From the NCBI GenBank assembly GCA_029881635.1, contig JAOUMG010000003.1, positions 1 through 19,692 on the forward strand: 19,692 nt of DNA, given 5' to 3'. Below are positions 1-7,311 of this stretch, in pieces. The DNA is from Paracoccaceae bacterium. Lineage in GTDB: Bacteria > Pseudomonadota > Alphaproteobacteria > Rhodobacterales > Rhodobacteraceae. The position numbers and the translations under genes were made by a program. Positions within the stretch are counted from its first letter, which is position 1. The number at the start of each line of letters is the position of its first letter. Under the pieces are notes generated by a model. The model searched no databases and was not told the origin of the DNA. It was given only the letters and a program-made list of their open reading frames with translations.

Positions 1-2
1 GT

Positions 3-62
3 CGTAGCGTCGCCGCTGCCGAAGTGACTGCCCTTGCCGAGGAAATACTGGCACTTCTTTGA
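3..62 (+). CDS. 3' end of an unidentified gene (partial)
   Basis: The third forward frame is open from the window edge to a TGA at 60-62 and would encode about 19 residues, rich in Ala, Glu and Leu, that look like a helical C-terminus. Codons are mostly GC-ending, as in the neighbours. The other two forward frames stop within the first 30 bases. The fragment is too short to name a family. It is included only because the window probably begins inside a gene. Confidence 0.35.
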   Translation, partial: RSVAAAEVTALAEEILALL

Positions 63-151
63 TCTATAGCGACAGGCAGTCGCAGGTGGCTTGCCCTTTT
101 ATTATACCGCCCCATATCGGAGGCAGGTATAACAAAGAGGAAAGGCTAAAC

Positions 152-487
152 ATGAAATGCCCGGTTGACGGCAACACTCTGGTGATCACCGAACGCAGCG
201 GGGTCGAGATTGACTATTGCCCTTCATGCCGTGGCGTCTGGCTGGATCGCGGCGAACTGGACAAGATCCTTGACCGTGCCAAAGCAGAAATGACCCCGGC
301 GGCAGTATTGGCTGAGCCCGCAGCCAGAGACCGTGACCTACCGGACCGGCGCGCCAACCCAAGGCTTGATGCGCAGGATGACCAGCGTCGGCGGCGTCAT
401 GATGATGACGACGATGATGATGATGACCGCAAGCGCCGCAGGCACAAGAAACGCGAAAGTTTTCTGTCAGATCTGTTTGACTTCTGA
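152..487 (+). CDS. TFIIB-type zinc-ribbon protein with C-terminal poly-Asp/basic tail
   Basis: A 111-residue small zinc-ribbon protein of the zf-TFIIB kind; its cellular role is unknown. The N-terminus has one Cys (CPVDG, residues 3-7) and then YCPSCRGVWLDRGELDKIL at about residues 24-42, the hallmark of this family. The second half is low-complexity: charged residues, a run of nine Asp at about 82-90, then a Lys/Arg stretch and a conserved-looking end FLSDLFDF. The start at 152 was chosen because AAGAGGAAAGG precedes it by 6-8 bases and the zinc ribbon begins there; an in-frame ATG at 59 would add 31 residues unlike the family. Many relatives have CPxC in the first half-site. Here only one Cys is visible, so the metal site may have three Cys or use another ligand. 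The Asp run comes from a GAT/GAC trinucleotide repeat that could vary in length. Confidence 0.85.
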   Translation: MKCPVDGNTLVITERSGVEIDYCPSCRGVWLDRGELDKILDRAKAEMTPAAVLAEPAARDRDLPDRRANPRLDAQDDQRRRRHDDDDDDDDDRKRRRHKKRESFLSDLFDF

Positions 488-567
488 CGGGCAGCGCTTT
501 GTCTGGCCGGTTTACAGCCTAGGGCGATTGGGACGATAGTGAACCTGCCCTATCAGCGGAGGATCCA

Positions 568-885
568 ATGGCAACCATTTCCCGCGATTTCAACGGACAG
601 ACCGTTATCACCACCTTCGAAATGACGCCGGGCACAGCCCAGGACCTGATGGATGAACTGACTGACGCCTATGCCAGTTTCATCCGACATCAACCTGGGT
701 TTGTCGGGGCCGGGTTGCATATGAACGATGCCCAGACCCGTATTGCCAATTACAGCCAATGGCGGGATCGCAAGGATTTTCAGGCAATGCTGCGCACCCC
801 GGAAATGCGCGAACGTAACCGCAAGATCGCGGCACTATGTTCGCGCTTTGAACCGGTGATGTACGAAGTCGGCGAAGTGTTCTGA
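568..885 (+). CDS. Antibiotic biosynthesis monooxygenase (ABM)-like domain protein
   Basis: A 105-residue single-domain protein of the dimeric alpha/beta-barrel ABM type. Such proteins act as cofactor-free monooxygenases, as haem-related proteins, or have no known substrate. The sequence fits the fold: a beta strand (QTVITTFEM), a long helix (PGTAQDLMDELTDAYASFI), the typical PGFVGAGLHMND strand-turn, then NYSQWRDRKDFQAML, which matches the W-x(4)-F-x-A pattern of ABM proteins. The start at 568 is preceded by GGAGG at the right spacing (GCGGAGGATCCA). It lies 80 bases after the zinc-ribbon gene, so the two could be cotranscribed. The substrate cannot be inferred. The convergent dehydrogenase gene ends only 9 bases downstream. 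Confidence 0.8.
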   Translation: MATISRDFNGQTVITTFEMTPGTAQDLMDELTDAYASFIRHQPGFVGAGLHMNDAQTRIANYSQWRDRKDFQAMLRTPEMRERNRKIAALCSRFEPVMYEVGEVF

Positions 886-894
886 ACAGGCCGG

Positions 895-1854
895 TCAGGC
901 ACGTCCGCGCGGAACGACTTCATATCCGGGTTCTTCGGGCTCATCATCGACCATTTCGGCAGGAAAGCCATCGGCCAGTATCGATAGGCCTGTGGCATCC
1001 TCAAGCCGACGAATGATATCATCCGACTGTGCCCTCGCCCCATAACGCTTCTGCCCATCCTTGAAGATGTCGATCATCAGCGGGCTGATTTCGAGCGGAA
1101 TGTCGTGCTGTTCGGCCAGTTTATGGAACAACCCGATATCCTTCAGCACCAGATCCATTGTGAACGAAATATCGCGGCTGCCGTTCAAAATCACCTGACC
1201 TTCGGTTTCGGCCACAAATGAGGTGCCCGACGATATGGTGATGGCTTCATAGGTCGTGGCCATGTCCATGCCGGCGGCTTTCATCGTCACCATCGCCTCA
1301 CAGATTGAAAGCAGATTGGCCGTCGCAAGGTAGTTGGTCATCACCTTCAGCACCGAGGCTGTTCCGATGGGCCCGGTGTGCAAAACCCTGCGGCCGAGCG
1401 TGGTCAGCAATGGCAGCATCCGTTCGAATGTTTCGCGATCACAGCCGGCAAAGATCGAGATATTGCCCGTGGCTGCCCGGTGGCAGCCGCCCGAAACCGG
1501 GCACTCAATCGGGGCGGCGCCTTTGGCCTTGACCAGTTCGGCAATGCGCTTGACCTCGGATTCGTCGGTCGTGGACATTTCGGCCCAGATCTTGCCCTTG
1601 GAAAGACCCGCGATAATGCCGTCGTCAGCCTCCATCACCTGCGAACAGGCGCTGGGGGACGGCAGGCAGGTGATGACGATATCACAGCTTTCGGCCATGG
1701 CCTTGGGGCTTTCCGCCCAATGCGCACCCTTGTCGAGAAAGGGTTTCGCAAGGTCAGGGTTGAGGTCGCGCACTGTAAGGTCAAACCCATTGCGCAAGAT
1801 CGATCCTGCAAGTTTCGCACCGACATTTCCCAGGCCGATAAATCCGATTTTCAT
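895..1854 (-). CDS. NAD(P)-dependent beta-hydroxyacid dehydrogenase (3-hydroxyisobutyrate dehydrogenase family)
   Basis: A 319-residue cytosolic dehydrogenase of the MmsB/GarR/tartronate-semialdehyde-reductase family, which oxidises beta-hydroxy acids or reduces the matching semialdehydes. The Rossmann motif GFIGLGNVGAKLA is at residues 4-16. The substrate-binding signature CPVSGGCHRAATG is at about 118-130. The family's catalytic Lys and nearby Asn fit K170 and N174 in KVMTNYLATAN. The start at 1854 places the first beta strand directly at the N-terminus, as is usual; an in-frame start at 1959 would add 35 residues that do not resemble the family. The protein is slightly longer than the usual 290-300 residues because of an acidic, proline-containing C-terminal tail. 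It has no operon partner in the window and is convergent with the ABM gene. The exact substrate cannot be called from sequence alone. Confidence 0.9.
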   Translation of the reverse strand: MKIGFIGLGNVGAKLAGSILRNGFDLTVRDLNPDLAKPFLDKGAHWAESPKAMAESCDIVITCLPSPSACSQVMEADDGIIAGLSKGKIWAEMSTTDESEVKRIAELVKAKGAAPIECPVSGGCHRAATGNISIFAGCDRETFERMLPLLTTLGRRVLHTGPIGTASVLKVMTNYLATANLLSICEAMVTMKAAGMDMATTYEAITISSGTSFVAETEGQVILNGSRDISFTMDLVLKDIGLFHKLAEQHDIPLEISPLMIDIFKDGQKRYGARAQSDDIIRRLEDATGLSILADGFPAEMVDDEPEEPGYEVVPRGRA

Positions 1855-2164
1855 GTGGCTTTCGCTTTCTTTTCCCTGCAATCCCGCCCTTAGATCGGGC
1901 CATAAATCCGGCCTTGGCTGGGGCTTCAAACTTTCCCGCCAGATGGCACAGGCTCGCAACGAAATAAAGCGAAAAATTGCTAGGCGGATTGCATAATTTC
2001 ATGCGCCTGCGGGCGGGGAAAACCCATCATCCCTCACGGCGCGGCCCAGTGTTTTTTTCGGAAGTAATGAGCGCGCGGCAGGCGATATTCGCGCGTCCGC
2101 AGGCAGGCTTCAACCTGACCTGCCGCACGCTCCGCGTAGGCTTGAAGCGTTGTTTTTGTTGGGT
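1855..2164. other. Gene-free spacer with a widely spaced inverted repeat
   Basis: These 310 bases hold the upstream region of the dehydrogenase gene and the downstream region of the DUF1344-like gene. No ORF here resembles a known protein. A perfect 7-base inverted repeat, GCTTCAA at 2107-2113 and TTGAAGC at 2142-2148, is followed on the plus strand by a T-rich stretch. Its 28-base loop makes it a poor terminator, and no plus-strand gene ends nearby. Confidence 0.5.
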
Positions 2165-2422
2165 TCAGCCGTCGGTGCGCAGAACGCTGGTAATGCTGTT
2201 CACGCCATTGTCGCCACCGCCGACATAGACGATTTTCACCGTATCGCCAGCGACAAGATCAGCCGTGGTTTCGGTGTCCGGCCCCAGCGGCCAGATGGTG
2301 TTGTCATCCAGAACGATGATGTTGGCGACACGGTCAAATGCGAGGATTTTACCGCCGGTTTCATCGGCAAAGGCGGGAACGGAGAATGCAAGGATCAGGC
2401 AGGTTGTCAGCAGCGTACGCAT
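2165..2422 (-). CDS. Small secreted protein, DUF1344-like
   Basis: An 85-residue protein with a clear Sec signal peptide (MRTLLTTCLILAFSVPAFA, residues 1-19, likely cleaved after AFA). The mature part of about 65 residues forms a small beta-rich domain: a strand around GGKILAFDRVANIIVLDDN, then a loop, then AGDTVKIVYVGGG. This pattern matches the DUF1344 family of small periplasmic proteins as I know it; no function is established. The start at 2422 is supported by GGAG about 9 bases upstream and by the signal peptide; a longer in-frame ORF starting at 2614 would add 64 residues of arginine/proline-rich shadow sequence. It is divergent from the excalibur-like gene, with a 292-base repeat-containing spacer between them. 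Confidence 0.75.
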   Translation of the reverse strand: MRTLLTTCLILAFSVPAFADETGGKILAFDRVANIIVLDDNTIWPLGPDTETTADLVAGDTVKIVYVGGGDNGVNSITSVLRTDG

Positions 2423-2714
2423 GGGCGTCACTCCAAAAGGGTTGCGGCATCTCGGTAGCATTCCGCACTGAGTCTCACAACGGGATTCATGTAGCGGAAC
2501 AAGCGGATTCCAGCTGGCAAGGCGCGGGCCTGACGGCGCTTTGGACAAGGGCGCCGCGCGGGGTTTCGCCGGCCTGTGGCGCCACCGATTTGGGGGCTGC
2601 TTTGCGTCCCGCATCCGTCGGGTATCCGTCGGGCATCCGTCCCGACATTTGTCGGGACAGCCGCGCGCCGGATTGCCATGATGACGTCACTTTTTTCGCC
2701 TATCGCTTGGCTGG
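2423..2714. other. Divergent spacer with tandem repeats, a hairpin and a palindrome
   Basis: No gene is seen in this spacer between two divergent small genes. It contains three tandem 11-base units at 2612-2644, overlapping a perfect hairpin at 2639-2658, and an 8-base palindrome TGACGTCA at 2682-2689 followed by a run of T. The promoters of both flanking genes should lie here, but I cannot assign -35/-10 boxes with confidence. Confidence 0.5.
2612..2658. repeat. Three 11-base tandem repeats running into an 8-bp hairpin
   Basis: The units CATCCGTCGGG, TATCCGTCGGG and CATCCGTCCCG follow one another at 2612-2644. The last unit leads into GTCCCGAC (2639-2646), ATTT, GTCGGGAC (2651-2658), a perfect 8-base-pair stem with a 4-base loop. 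All of this can be read directly in the sequence. It lies 57 bases before the start of the excalibur-like gene. It could be a regulator binding array or a structured RNA leader; neither is shown. Confidence 0.7.
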
Positions 2715-3122
2715 ATGAGACATGATCTGCAAAAGCACGGGCAGGGTAAGACCCGCCCGGACCGGCGCCGTCGCGGGGTGCTGCCCTATCTGGCCTTCGT
2801 GATCGTGAAGCTGGCCATGATCCCGGTCGTGGCCCTTGGGGTGGCCGTATCGGTCTATATCCGCACCAGCCCCTATCCCCCGACCGAGGCGCTGATGCAT
2901 CTGGTCGCCCGCGCCGGTTGCCCGGCGGCGGTGGCCATCGGGCTCGCAGGCGCGCGCAAGGGCGAGCTGGGCTATCACGCGCGCAACGATATCGACGGCA
3001 ACGGCATTGCTTGCGGGCGGGCAACCCCGCCGCAGGGGCCAGCCCTGGTTTTGCCGGGCGCAGGCCAATCAAGGACCGTGGGCGGCGCGAAGTTCATTCA
3101 GGCAAAGCCGTCCGGCGGGTAG
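2715..3122 (+). CDS. Membrane-anchored excalibur (calcium-binding-like) domain protein
   Basis: A 135-residue protein with a basic N-terminus (RRRR at 17-20), a single transmembrane helix at about 23-48, and a small periplasmic domain. The domain contains CPAAVAIGLAGARKGELGYHARNDIDGNGIACG (about 69-101, with Cys69 and Cys100), which matches the excalibur motif D-x-D-x-D/N-G-x-x-C. The canonical final Glu after the second Cys appears to be Gly here. The family is thought to bind calcium through the Asp-rich loop; its role is unknown. Residues after about 103 are proline/glycine-rich and do not resemble a domain, so the true end or frame in this part is less certain. No strong ribosome-binding site precedes 2715. 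The gene's 3' end overlaps a minus-strand small ORF (3069-3293). Confidence 0.65.
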   Translation: MRHDLQKHGQGKTRPDRRRRGVLPYLAFVIVKLAMIPVVALGVAVSVYIRTSPYPPTEALMHLVARAGCPAAVAIGLAGARKGELGYHARNDIDGNGIACGRATPPQGPALVLPGAGQSRTVGGAKFIQAKPSGG

Positions 3123-3293
3123 GTCGTTTGGCGCGAGGTCAGTGGCGGGCCAGCCAGCGTAACACGCGCGGTTGCAAATGATGATGATCCGACCGGAGTT
3201 TTTCACCACCCGAAACCCCCGGCGATTGATCTTGGCCATGAACCGTCCCTTGCCCGCGAAGCATTCGATTTCCCGCACCTTGCTGCGGATCAC
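3069..3293 (-). pseudogene. Small conserved-looking ORF, possibly a decayed gene
   Basis: From a GTG at 3293 the frame reads IRSKVREIECFAGKGRF (from residue 2) and then RRGFRVVKNSGRIIIICN. This has the feel of a real small alphaproteobacterial protein rather than a shadow. The same frame stays open upstream to a stop at 3384-3386 and continues the pattern (ENLFAAKAAQQGAV just before the GTG), but no ATG lies there, and a hairpin repeat occupies the upstream part. After IIIICN the sequence becomes unlike a domain and runs into the end of the excalibur-like gene. I read it as a remnant whose 5' end, and possibly 3' end, has been replaced. The family is not identified; a short intact gene with a non-ATG start remains possible. 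Confidence 0.4.
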
Positions 3294-3418
3294 AGCGCCC
3301 TGTTGGGCCGCTTTCGCGGCAAAGAGGTTTTCTAGGGCGGGTTTACCCCACCGGGGTCCGCAATGGTGGGTTGGAAACTCACCCTACGGTTCGCTACGGC
3401 TCGGTTGCTCGTGGACAG
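3123..3418. other. Spacer between the excalibur-like and toxin genes
   Basis: The only coding signal here is the minus-strand remnant described separately. The right half (about 3345-3400) is a hairpin-rich repeat. No plus-strand gene can be supported: the plus-strand frames across this stretch have no family resemblance and would run against the toxin gene. Confidence 0.5.
3345..3383. repeat. REP-like double hairpin
   Basis: Two hairpins sit back to back. ACCCC/GGGGT (3345-3349 and 3353-3357) has a 3-base loop. GGTGGGTT/AACTCACC (3365-3372 and 3376-3383) has a 3-base loop and one G-T pair. The surrounding GGTGGGTT...CACCCTACGG text resembles dispersed intergenic repeats I associate with Rhodobacteraceae. 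It lies 36 bases beyond the toxin stop codon and could also serve to end or stabilise that transcript. Copy number in the genome cannot be judged here. Confidence 0.55.
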
Positions 3419-3835
3419 TCAGAGCGGACGAAACTGCCCCTTGTTTTCGGGCAACTGAAAAAGGCCGCGTTCTACCAGTTTCCGCTGCTGAACAATCCCT
3501 GGCCAATGCCAAAGGATGGATGCCGCTTGTTCGAATATTGTCTTTTTTTGAAGTGCCGGAGACAAATAAAACGCGACGAGTCTGTTGTTAAGAATTGCGG
3601 CACGTTCCGCTTTCTTACGAGCATTTTGAAGGTCTTTCGATACGACTATCCACTCTCGACCCGGAGTTAGCTGTGCAAAGTAGTCAATGTCGTCAATACT
3701 CTTCGAGAATTTGTCTCTGAGCGCGAAGGCTTGGTGACCATCAACAGATATGATCTTGTCCACCGACCTCGCAATCGGTGGCGGCATGTTATGATCAAAG
3801 AGAACCTTGAGCACTTTTCCGCTCTGAGAGCGCAT
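3419..3835 (-). CDS. VapC45-like PIN-like domain toxin
   Basis: A 138-residue candidate ribonuclease toxin, the same length I recall for Mycobacterium tuberculosis VapC45. The N-terminus VLFDHNMPPPIARSV (residues 11-25) matches the first strand and acidic residue (Asp14) of PIN-like folds. Further acidic positions are Asp48/49/51 and Asp68 in IVVSKDLQNARKK. The gene overlaps the end of its partner by 41 bases, so translation is probably coupled. The start is uncertain: ATG at 3835 gives 138 residues, and GTG at 3814 would give a shorter form beginning right before the first beta strand. Base composition is clearly more AT-rich than in the flanking genes, which fits horizontal acquisition. Toxicity and RNase activity are inferred from family only. 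Confidence 0.7.
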   Translation of the reverse strand: MRSQSGKVLKVLFDHNMPPPIARSVDKIISVDGHQAFALRDKFSKSIDDIDYFAQLTPGREWIVVSKDLQNARKKAERAAILNNRLVAFYLSPALQKKTIFEQAASILWHWPGIVQQRKLVERGLFQLPENKGQFRPL

Positions 3836-4493
3836 CCAGCTGCGCTTCGTAGTTGATGCACTGGCGTATTAGCCCCACCGGGACTTCATATATCTTTGAC
3901 AGGTACTGTGCATCCTGAAATTCGGAATACTCGCTTGCGATTGTCAGAGTGGATATGCCGAAAATGTCGGTGATTGGTTCGCCAAAGCTTCTTTTGGGAT
4001 CAATAATGATGTCTTTAAAGCCATCAGGGCGCCACCTCGCAGCAGTATCATTTTCGTACTCAATATCGCTCAAGGAAGATTTGATAATTTCGGCAAACAC
4101 CTTCTGTCCGGGGCGCTTCTTTGATAAACTTACAAGGTTACCATCATTTTCGACGGCATCCATTAGTAGCTCCTTGCCATCTACTTGAAACCGGCGAGAA
4201 GCCAACGGTCGTTCAATTCCCATCTTATTTTGGGAAAATTCTATTGCGTAGCGAATCGACTGGAGCGATATACCTGCTCGTCTCATAGCGGCAACCACCC
4301 TTAACTCAACAAGGTCCAAAAAGCTCAATTCGGTCGAGTCCTCGAGGAATTGATAGTATGCGTGCCATAGCGGTTCGCTCGGCCCGCTTCCCCGTGTCCA
4401 TCGCAAAACTTGCTGAGACGACTCCCCGATTAGCCTTGCGGCTTCGCGTGGGGTGTACACGCCATGACCAAGAATCTCTGCATCCAACGGCAT
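3795..4493 (-). CDS. VapB45-like antitoxin (HTH plus DUF433-like domain)
   Basis: A 232-residue protein, close to the roughly 240 residues of VapB45-type antitoxins. Residues 11-35 (GVYTPREAARLIGESSQQVLRW) look like a MerR/excisionase-type helix-turn-helix for DNA binding. Residues 57-90 form a MerR-like helical segment (FLDLVELRVVAAMRRAGISLQSIRYAIEF). Residues 158-220 match DUF433 (DIIIDPKRSFGEPI, then TIASEYS, then YEVPVGLIRQCINYEAQL), the part expected to contact the toxin or dimerise. The gene comes first and the toxin second, as usual for autoregulated pairs. GGAG lies about 10 bases before the ATG (AGGAGAACCAC), and a 7-bp inverted repeat about 40 bases upstream is a candidate operator. 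The region's lower GC suggests acquisition. Confidence 0.75.
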   Translation of the reverse strand: MPLDAEILGHGVYTPREAARLIGESSQQVLRWTRGSGPSEPLWHAYYQFLEDSTELSFLDLVELRVVAAMRRAGISLQSIRYAIEFSQNKMGIERPLASRRFQVDGKELLMDAVENDGNLVSLSKKRPGQKVFAEIIKSSLSDIEYENDTAARWRPDGFKDIIIDPKRSFGEPITDIFGISTLTIASEYSEFQDAQYLSKIYEVPVGLIRQCINYEAQLDALSERKSAQGSL

Positions 4494-4530
4494 GTGGTTC
4501 TCCTGTCAATTGTTTAGCGAGCAATATGGC

Positions 4531-4548
4531 GATTGGGAATCCCCAATC
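4531..4548. promoter_or_regulatory. Inverted repeat between uvrB end and the toxin-antitoxin operon (operator or terminator)
   Basis: GATTGGG (4531-4537) and CCCAATC (4542-4548) form a perfect 7-base-pair inverted repeat around AATC. It lies 38 bases upstream of the antitoxin ATG and 15 bases past the uvrB stop codon. It could be the autoregulatory operator bound by the antitoxin's helix-turn-helix, or a weak transcription terminator for uvrB; no T-run follows on the minus strand, which favours the operator reading. Confidence 0.4.
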
Positions 4549-4563
4549 CACCGTCGGGTCACA

Positions 4564-6741
4564 TTACCCTCTCCGCCTCTTCCCACCCCTTTGCCCCGCA
4601 CGTCCCGCGGTTGAACGACCGCTCTGCTTTACCGCCGCCTCCGACGCGGCCTCGACCGCGGATTGCCGGGCCAGCGGATCGTCGGCGATGGTGAGTTCGA
4701 CTGCTTCCAGCCGTCTGACCTCATCCCTCAGACGTGCGGCTTCTTCGAATTCGAGGTTCTCGGCGGCTTTGCGCATCTGCACCCGCATCGCGTCAAGATG
4801 GGCGGCGAGATTGGCGCCGACCAGCGGTTTGTCGACCTTGGCCGTGACGCGGTTCATGTCGACATCGCCCTTGTAAAGGCCCGACAGCACGTCATCGACG
4901 TTCTTCTTGATCGTCTGCGGGGTGATGCCGTGCGCCTCATTATAGGCCACTTGCTTTTCGCGGCGCCGGTCGGTTTCGCGGATGGCGCGTTCCATGCTGC
5001 CGGTGATGCGGTCGGCATACATGATCACCCGGCCTTCGACGTTGCGCGCGGCCCGCCCGATGGTCTGGACCAGCGAGGTTTCGGACCTGAGGAACCCTTC
5101 CTTATCCGCATCCAGTATCGCCACCAGCCCGCATTCGGGGATGTCGAGCCCCTCGCGCAGAAGGTTGATGCCGACGAGGACATCGAAGGTGCCCAGACGC
5201 AGGTCGCGCAGGATCTCGATCCGTTCCAGCGTGTCGATGTCGGAATGCATGTAGCGCACGCGGATGCCCTGTTCGTGGAGATATTCGGTGAGGTCCTCGG
5301 CCATGCGCTTGGTCAGCGTGGTCACCAGCGTGCGAAAACCGCGGGCGGCGACCTTGCGCACTTCATCCAGCAGGTCATCGACCTGCATCGACACCGGGCG
5401 GATTTCGATAGCGGGGTCGGTCAGACCGGTGGGGCGGATCACCTGTTCGGTGAAAACGCCACCGGTTTGCTCCAGCTCCCACGACGCCGGGGTGGCGCTG
5501 ACGAAGACCGACTGGGGCCGCATCGCGTCCCATTCCTCGAACTTCAGCGGGCGGTTATCCATGCAGGAGGGCAGGCGGAACCCGTGTTCGGCAAGGGTGA
5601 ATTTACGCCGGTAGTCGCCCTTGTACATGCCGCCGATCTGCGGGACGGAAACGTGGGATTCGTCGGCGAAAACGATGGCATGGTCGGGGATGAATTCGAA
5701 GAGCGTGGGGGGCGGTTCACCCGGCGCGCGACCGGTCAGATAGCGGGAATAGTTTTCGATCCCGGCGCAGACGCCGGTTGCCTCCAGCATCTCCAGATCG
5801 AAATTGCAGCGCTGTTCGAGCCGCTGCGCCTCAAGCAGTTTGCCTTCGTCCTGAAGCTGCTTCAGGCGCAGGATCAGTTCCTTTCTGATACCCTGGATCG
5901 CCTGATTGAGCGTGGGGCGCGGGGTGACGTAATGGCTGTTTGCGTAAATTCTGATTTTTTCGAAAGTATCGGTTTTTGAACCGGTTAACGGGTCGAACTC
6001 GGTGATGGATTCAAGATCGTTGCCGAAGAAGGAAAACCGCCAGGCCCGGTCTTCGAGGTGGGCAGGCCAGAGTTCAAGGCTGTCGCCGCGCACCCGGAAC
6101 GAGCCGCGCGAAAACGCCTGATCGTTGCGCCGGTAGGCCTGGGCGATGAGATCGGCCATCACCTTGCGCTGGTCATAGGATCCGCCAACGGCCAGATCCT
6201 GGGTCATGGCGGAATAGGTTTCGACCGAGCCGATGCCGTAGATGCACGACACCGAGGCGACGATGATCACGTCATCGCGTTCCAGAAGCGCACGGGTGGC
6301 CGAGTGGCGCATCCGGTCGATCTGTTCGTTGATCTGGCTTTCCTTCTCGATGAAGGTATCGGTGCGGGCGACATAGGCCTCGGGCTGGTAATAATCGTAG
6401 TAGGAAACGAAATACTCGACGGCATTGTCGGGAAAATAGCCCTTGAATTCGCCGTAAAGCTGGGCGGCGAGGGTCTTGTTGGGGGCGAGGATGATGGCGG
6501 GGCGCTGGGTTTCCTCGATGATCTTGGCCATGGTGAAGGTTTTGCCGGTCCCCGTGGCGCCAAGCAGAACCTGATCACGTTCGCCCGCTATCACCCCAGC
6601 CGTCAGTTCGGCGATGGCCGTGGGCTGATCGCCCGCCGCGGTGAAGTCGGTCTTCATCGTGAAGCGGCGGCCGCCTTCAAGCTTGGGCCGGGTCAGTACC
6701 TCGGGCCGGGGGGCCAGAGCGTTGGTGTTGTTATGGGGCAT
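4564..6741 (-). CDS. uvrB: Excinuclease ABC subunit UvrB
   Basis: A 725-residue nucleotide-excision-repair helicase-like ATPase that verifies DNA damage delivered by UvrA and recruits UvrC. Walker A GATGTGKT is at residues 61-68. The damage-probing beta-hairpin region [12 protein letters not shown] is at 113-124. The DESH box (360-363, [18 protein letters not shown]) follows, with the late helicase motif TIGRAARN. The C-terminal UVR motif, which binds UvrC, is seen in [24 protein letters not shown]. After it comes a basic tail ending GKRRRG. Length fits the family, with an N-terminal extension of about 28 residues before [15 protein letters not shown] that is common in this bacterial family. 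The gene is divergent from the complex I subunit gene. I looked for the alphaproteobacterial LexA box GTTC-N7-GTTC in the shared 199-base spacer and did not find a clean match. Confidence 0.98.
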   Translation of the reverse strand: MPHNNTNALAPRPEVLTRPKLEGGRRFTMKTDFTAAGDQPTAIAELTAGVIAGERDQVLLGATGTGKTFTMAKIIEETQRPAIILAPNKTLAAQLYGEFKGYFPDNAVEYFVSYYDYYQPEAYVARTDTFIEKESQINEQIDRMRHSATRALLERDDVIIVASVSCIYGIGSVETYSAMTQDLAVGGSYDQRKVMADLIAQAYRRNDQAFSRGSFRVRGDSLELWPAHLEDRAWRFSFFGNDLESITEFDPLTGSKTDTFEKIRIYANSHYVTPRPTLNQAIQGIRKELILRLKQLQDEGKLLEAQRLEQRCNFDLEMLEATGVCAGIENYSRYLTGRAPGEPPPTLFEFIPDHAIVFADESHVSVPQIGGMYKGDYRRKFTLAEHGFRLPSCMDNRPLKFEEWDAMRPQSVFVSATPASWELEQTGGVFTEQVIRPTGLTDPAIEIRPVSMQVDDLLDEVRKVAARGFRTLVTTLTKRMAEDLTEYLHEQGIRVRYMHSDIDTLERIEILRDLRLGTFDVLVGINLLREGLDIPECGLVAILDADKEGFLRSETSLVQTIGRAARNVEGRVIMYADRITGSMERAIRETDRRREKQVAYNEAHGITPQTIKKNVDDVLSGLYKGDVDMNRVTAKVDKPLVGANLAAHLDAMRVQMRKAAENLEFEEAARLRDEVRRLEAVELTIADDPLARQSAVEAASEAAVKQSGRSTAGRAGQRGGKRRRG

Positions 6742-6940
6742 TTCGGTGATTCCCTGAGGTTACCCCCAATTTGATCCGTTTTTGTTCTGGTTCAAGGGCA
6801 ATGCGGAAATCCGCGCGCGCGACCGGCCGCATCTGCTGACACCCTGCTGTCAGCAGCCAAAGACCCGTTCCGTCCCAAAGACCTTGCGCGGGCGGTCAAG
6901 TTTCACGATAAGGGTCAGGATCATTTTCGGAGATTTGCCC

Positions 6941-7252
6941 ATGCGTGCGCGCATTTATCAGCCTGCCAGAACCGCCATGCAGTCCGGCACGGCCAAGACC
7001 CACCAATGGGTTCTGGAATTTGCCCCTGCCGAGGCCCGCGAAGTGGACCCGCTGATGGGCTGGACAAGTTCGGCAGATACCCAGTCGCAGGTGCGGCTGC
7101 GCTTTGAAACCCGTGCGGCTGCTGAAGACTATGCCAGGGACAAGGGTCTCGACTATGTCGTGACAGAACCGCATGCGCGAAAAGCCAACATCCGCCCGCG
7201 TGGCTATGGCGAAAACTTTGCCACCGATCGCAAGGGTGCCTGGACCCATTGA
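6941..7252 (+). CDS. NDUFS4-like ETC complex I accessory subunit
   Basis: A 103-residue protein of the NADH:ubiquinone oxidoreductase 18-kDa/NDUFS4 (AQDQ) family, a peripheral subunit that stabilises the NADH-binding arm of complex I in alphaproteobacteria and mitochondria. Visible landmarks are [25 protein letters not shown], the [20 protein letters not shown] block and the [16 protein letters not shown] helix-strand, ending with the conserved basic segment RPRGYGENF. The start at 6941 has CGGAGA about 7 bases upstream and gives the family's usual N-terminus; the in-frame start at 6782 would add 53 unrelated residues. It sits alone, 59 bases before a tRNA-Arg gene, away from any nuo operon. 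Confidence 0.92.
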   Translation: MRARIYQPARTAMQSGTAKTHQWVLEFAPAEAREVDPLMGWTSSADTQSQVRLRFETRAAAEDYARDKGLDYVVTEPHARKANIRPRGYGENFATDRKGAWTH

Positions 7253-7311
7253 TCGGCGACACAATCGCCCCCTTGCACGCTGGCCAGACATCCCGGTAAA
7301 GGGAGATGAGT

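Noticed and set aside
1334..1996. 220-codon plus-strand open frame opposite the dehydrogenase
   Set aside because: It overlaps the well-supported dehydrogenase and lacks domain signals.
4663..5979. 438-codon plus-strand open frame
   Set aside because: It is exactly antisense to uvrB, has no family resemblance, and long antisense frames are expected opposite high-GC genes. UvrB on the minus strand is certain.
6058..6774. 238-codon plus-strand open frame
   Set aside because: It is antisense to the N-terminal part of uvrB, rich in Gly/Leu in the way of mirror frames, with no ribosome-binding site.
6742..6940. Possible LexA box near GTTCTGGTTC upstream of uvrB
   Set aside because: The two GTTC halves at about 6784-6793 are only 2 bases apart, not the 7 bases of the alphaproteobacterial GTTC-N7-GTTC site.
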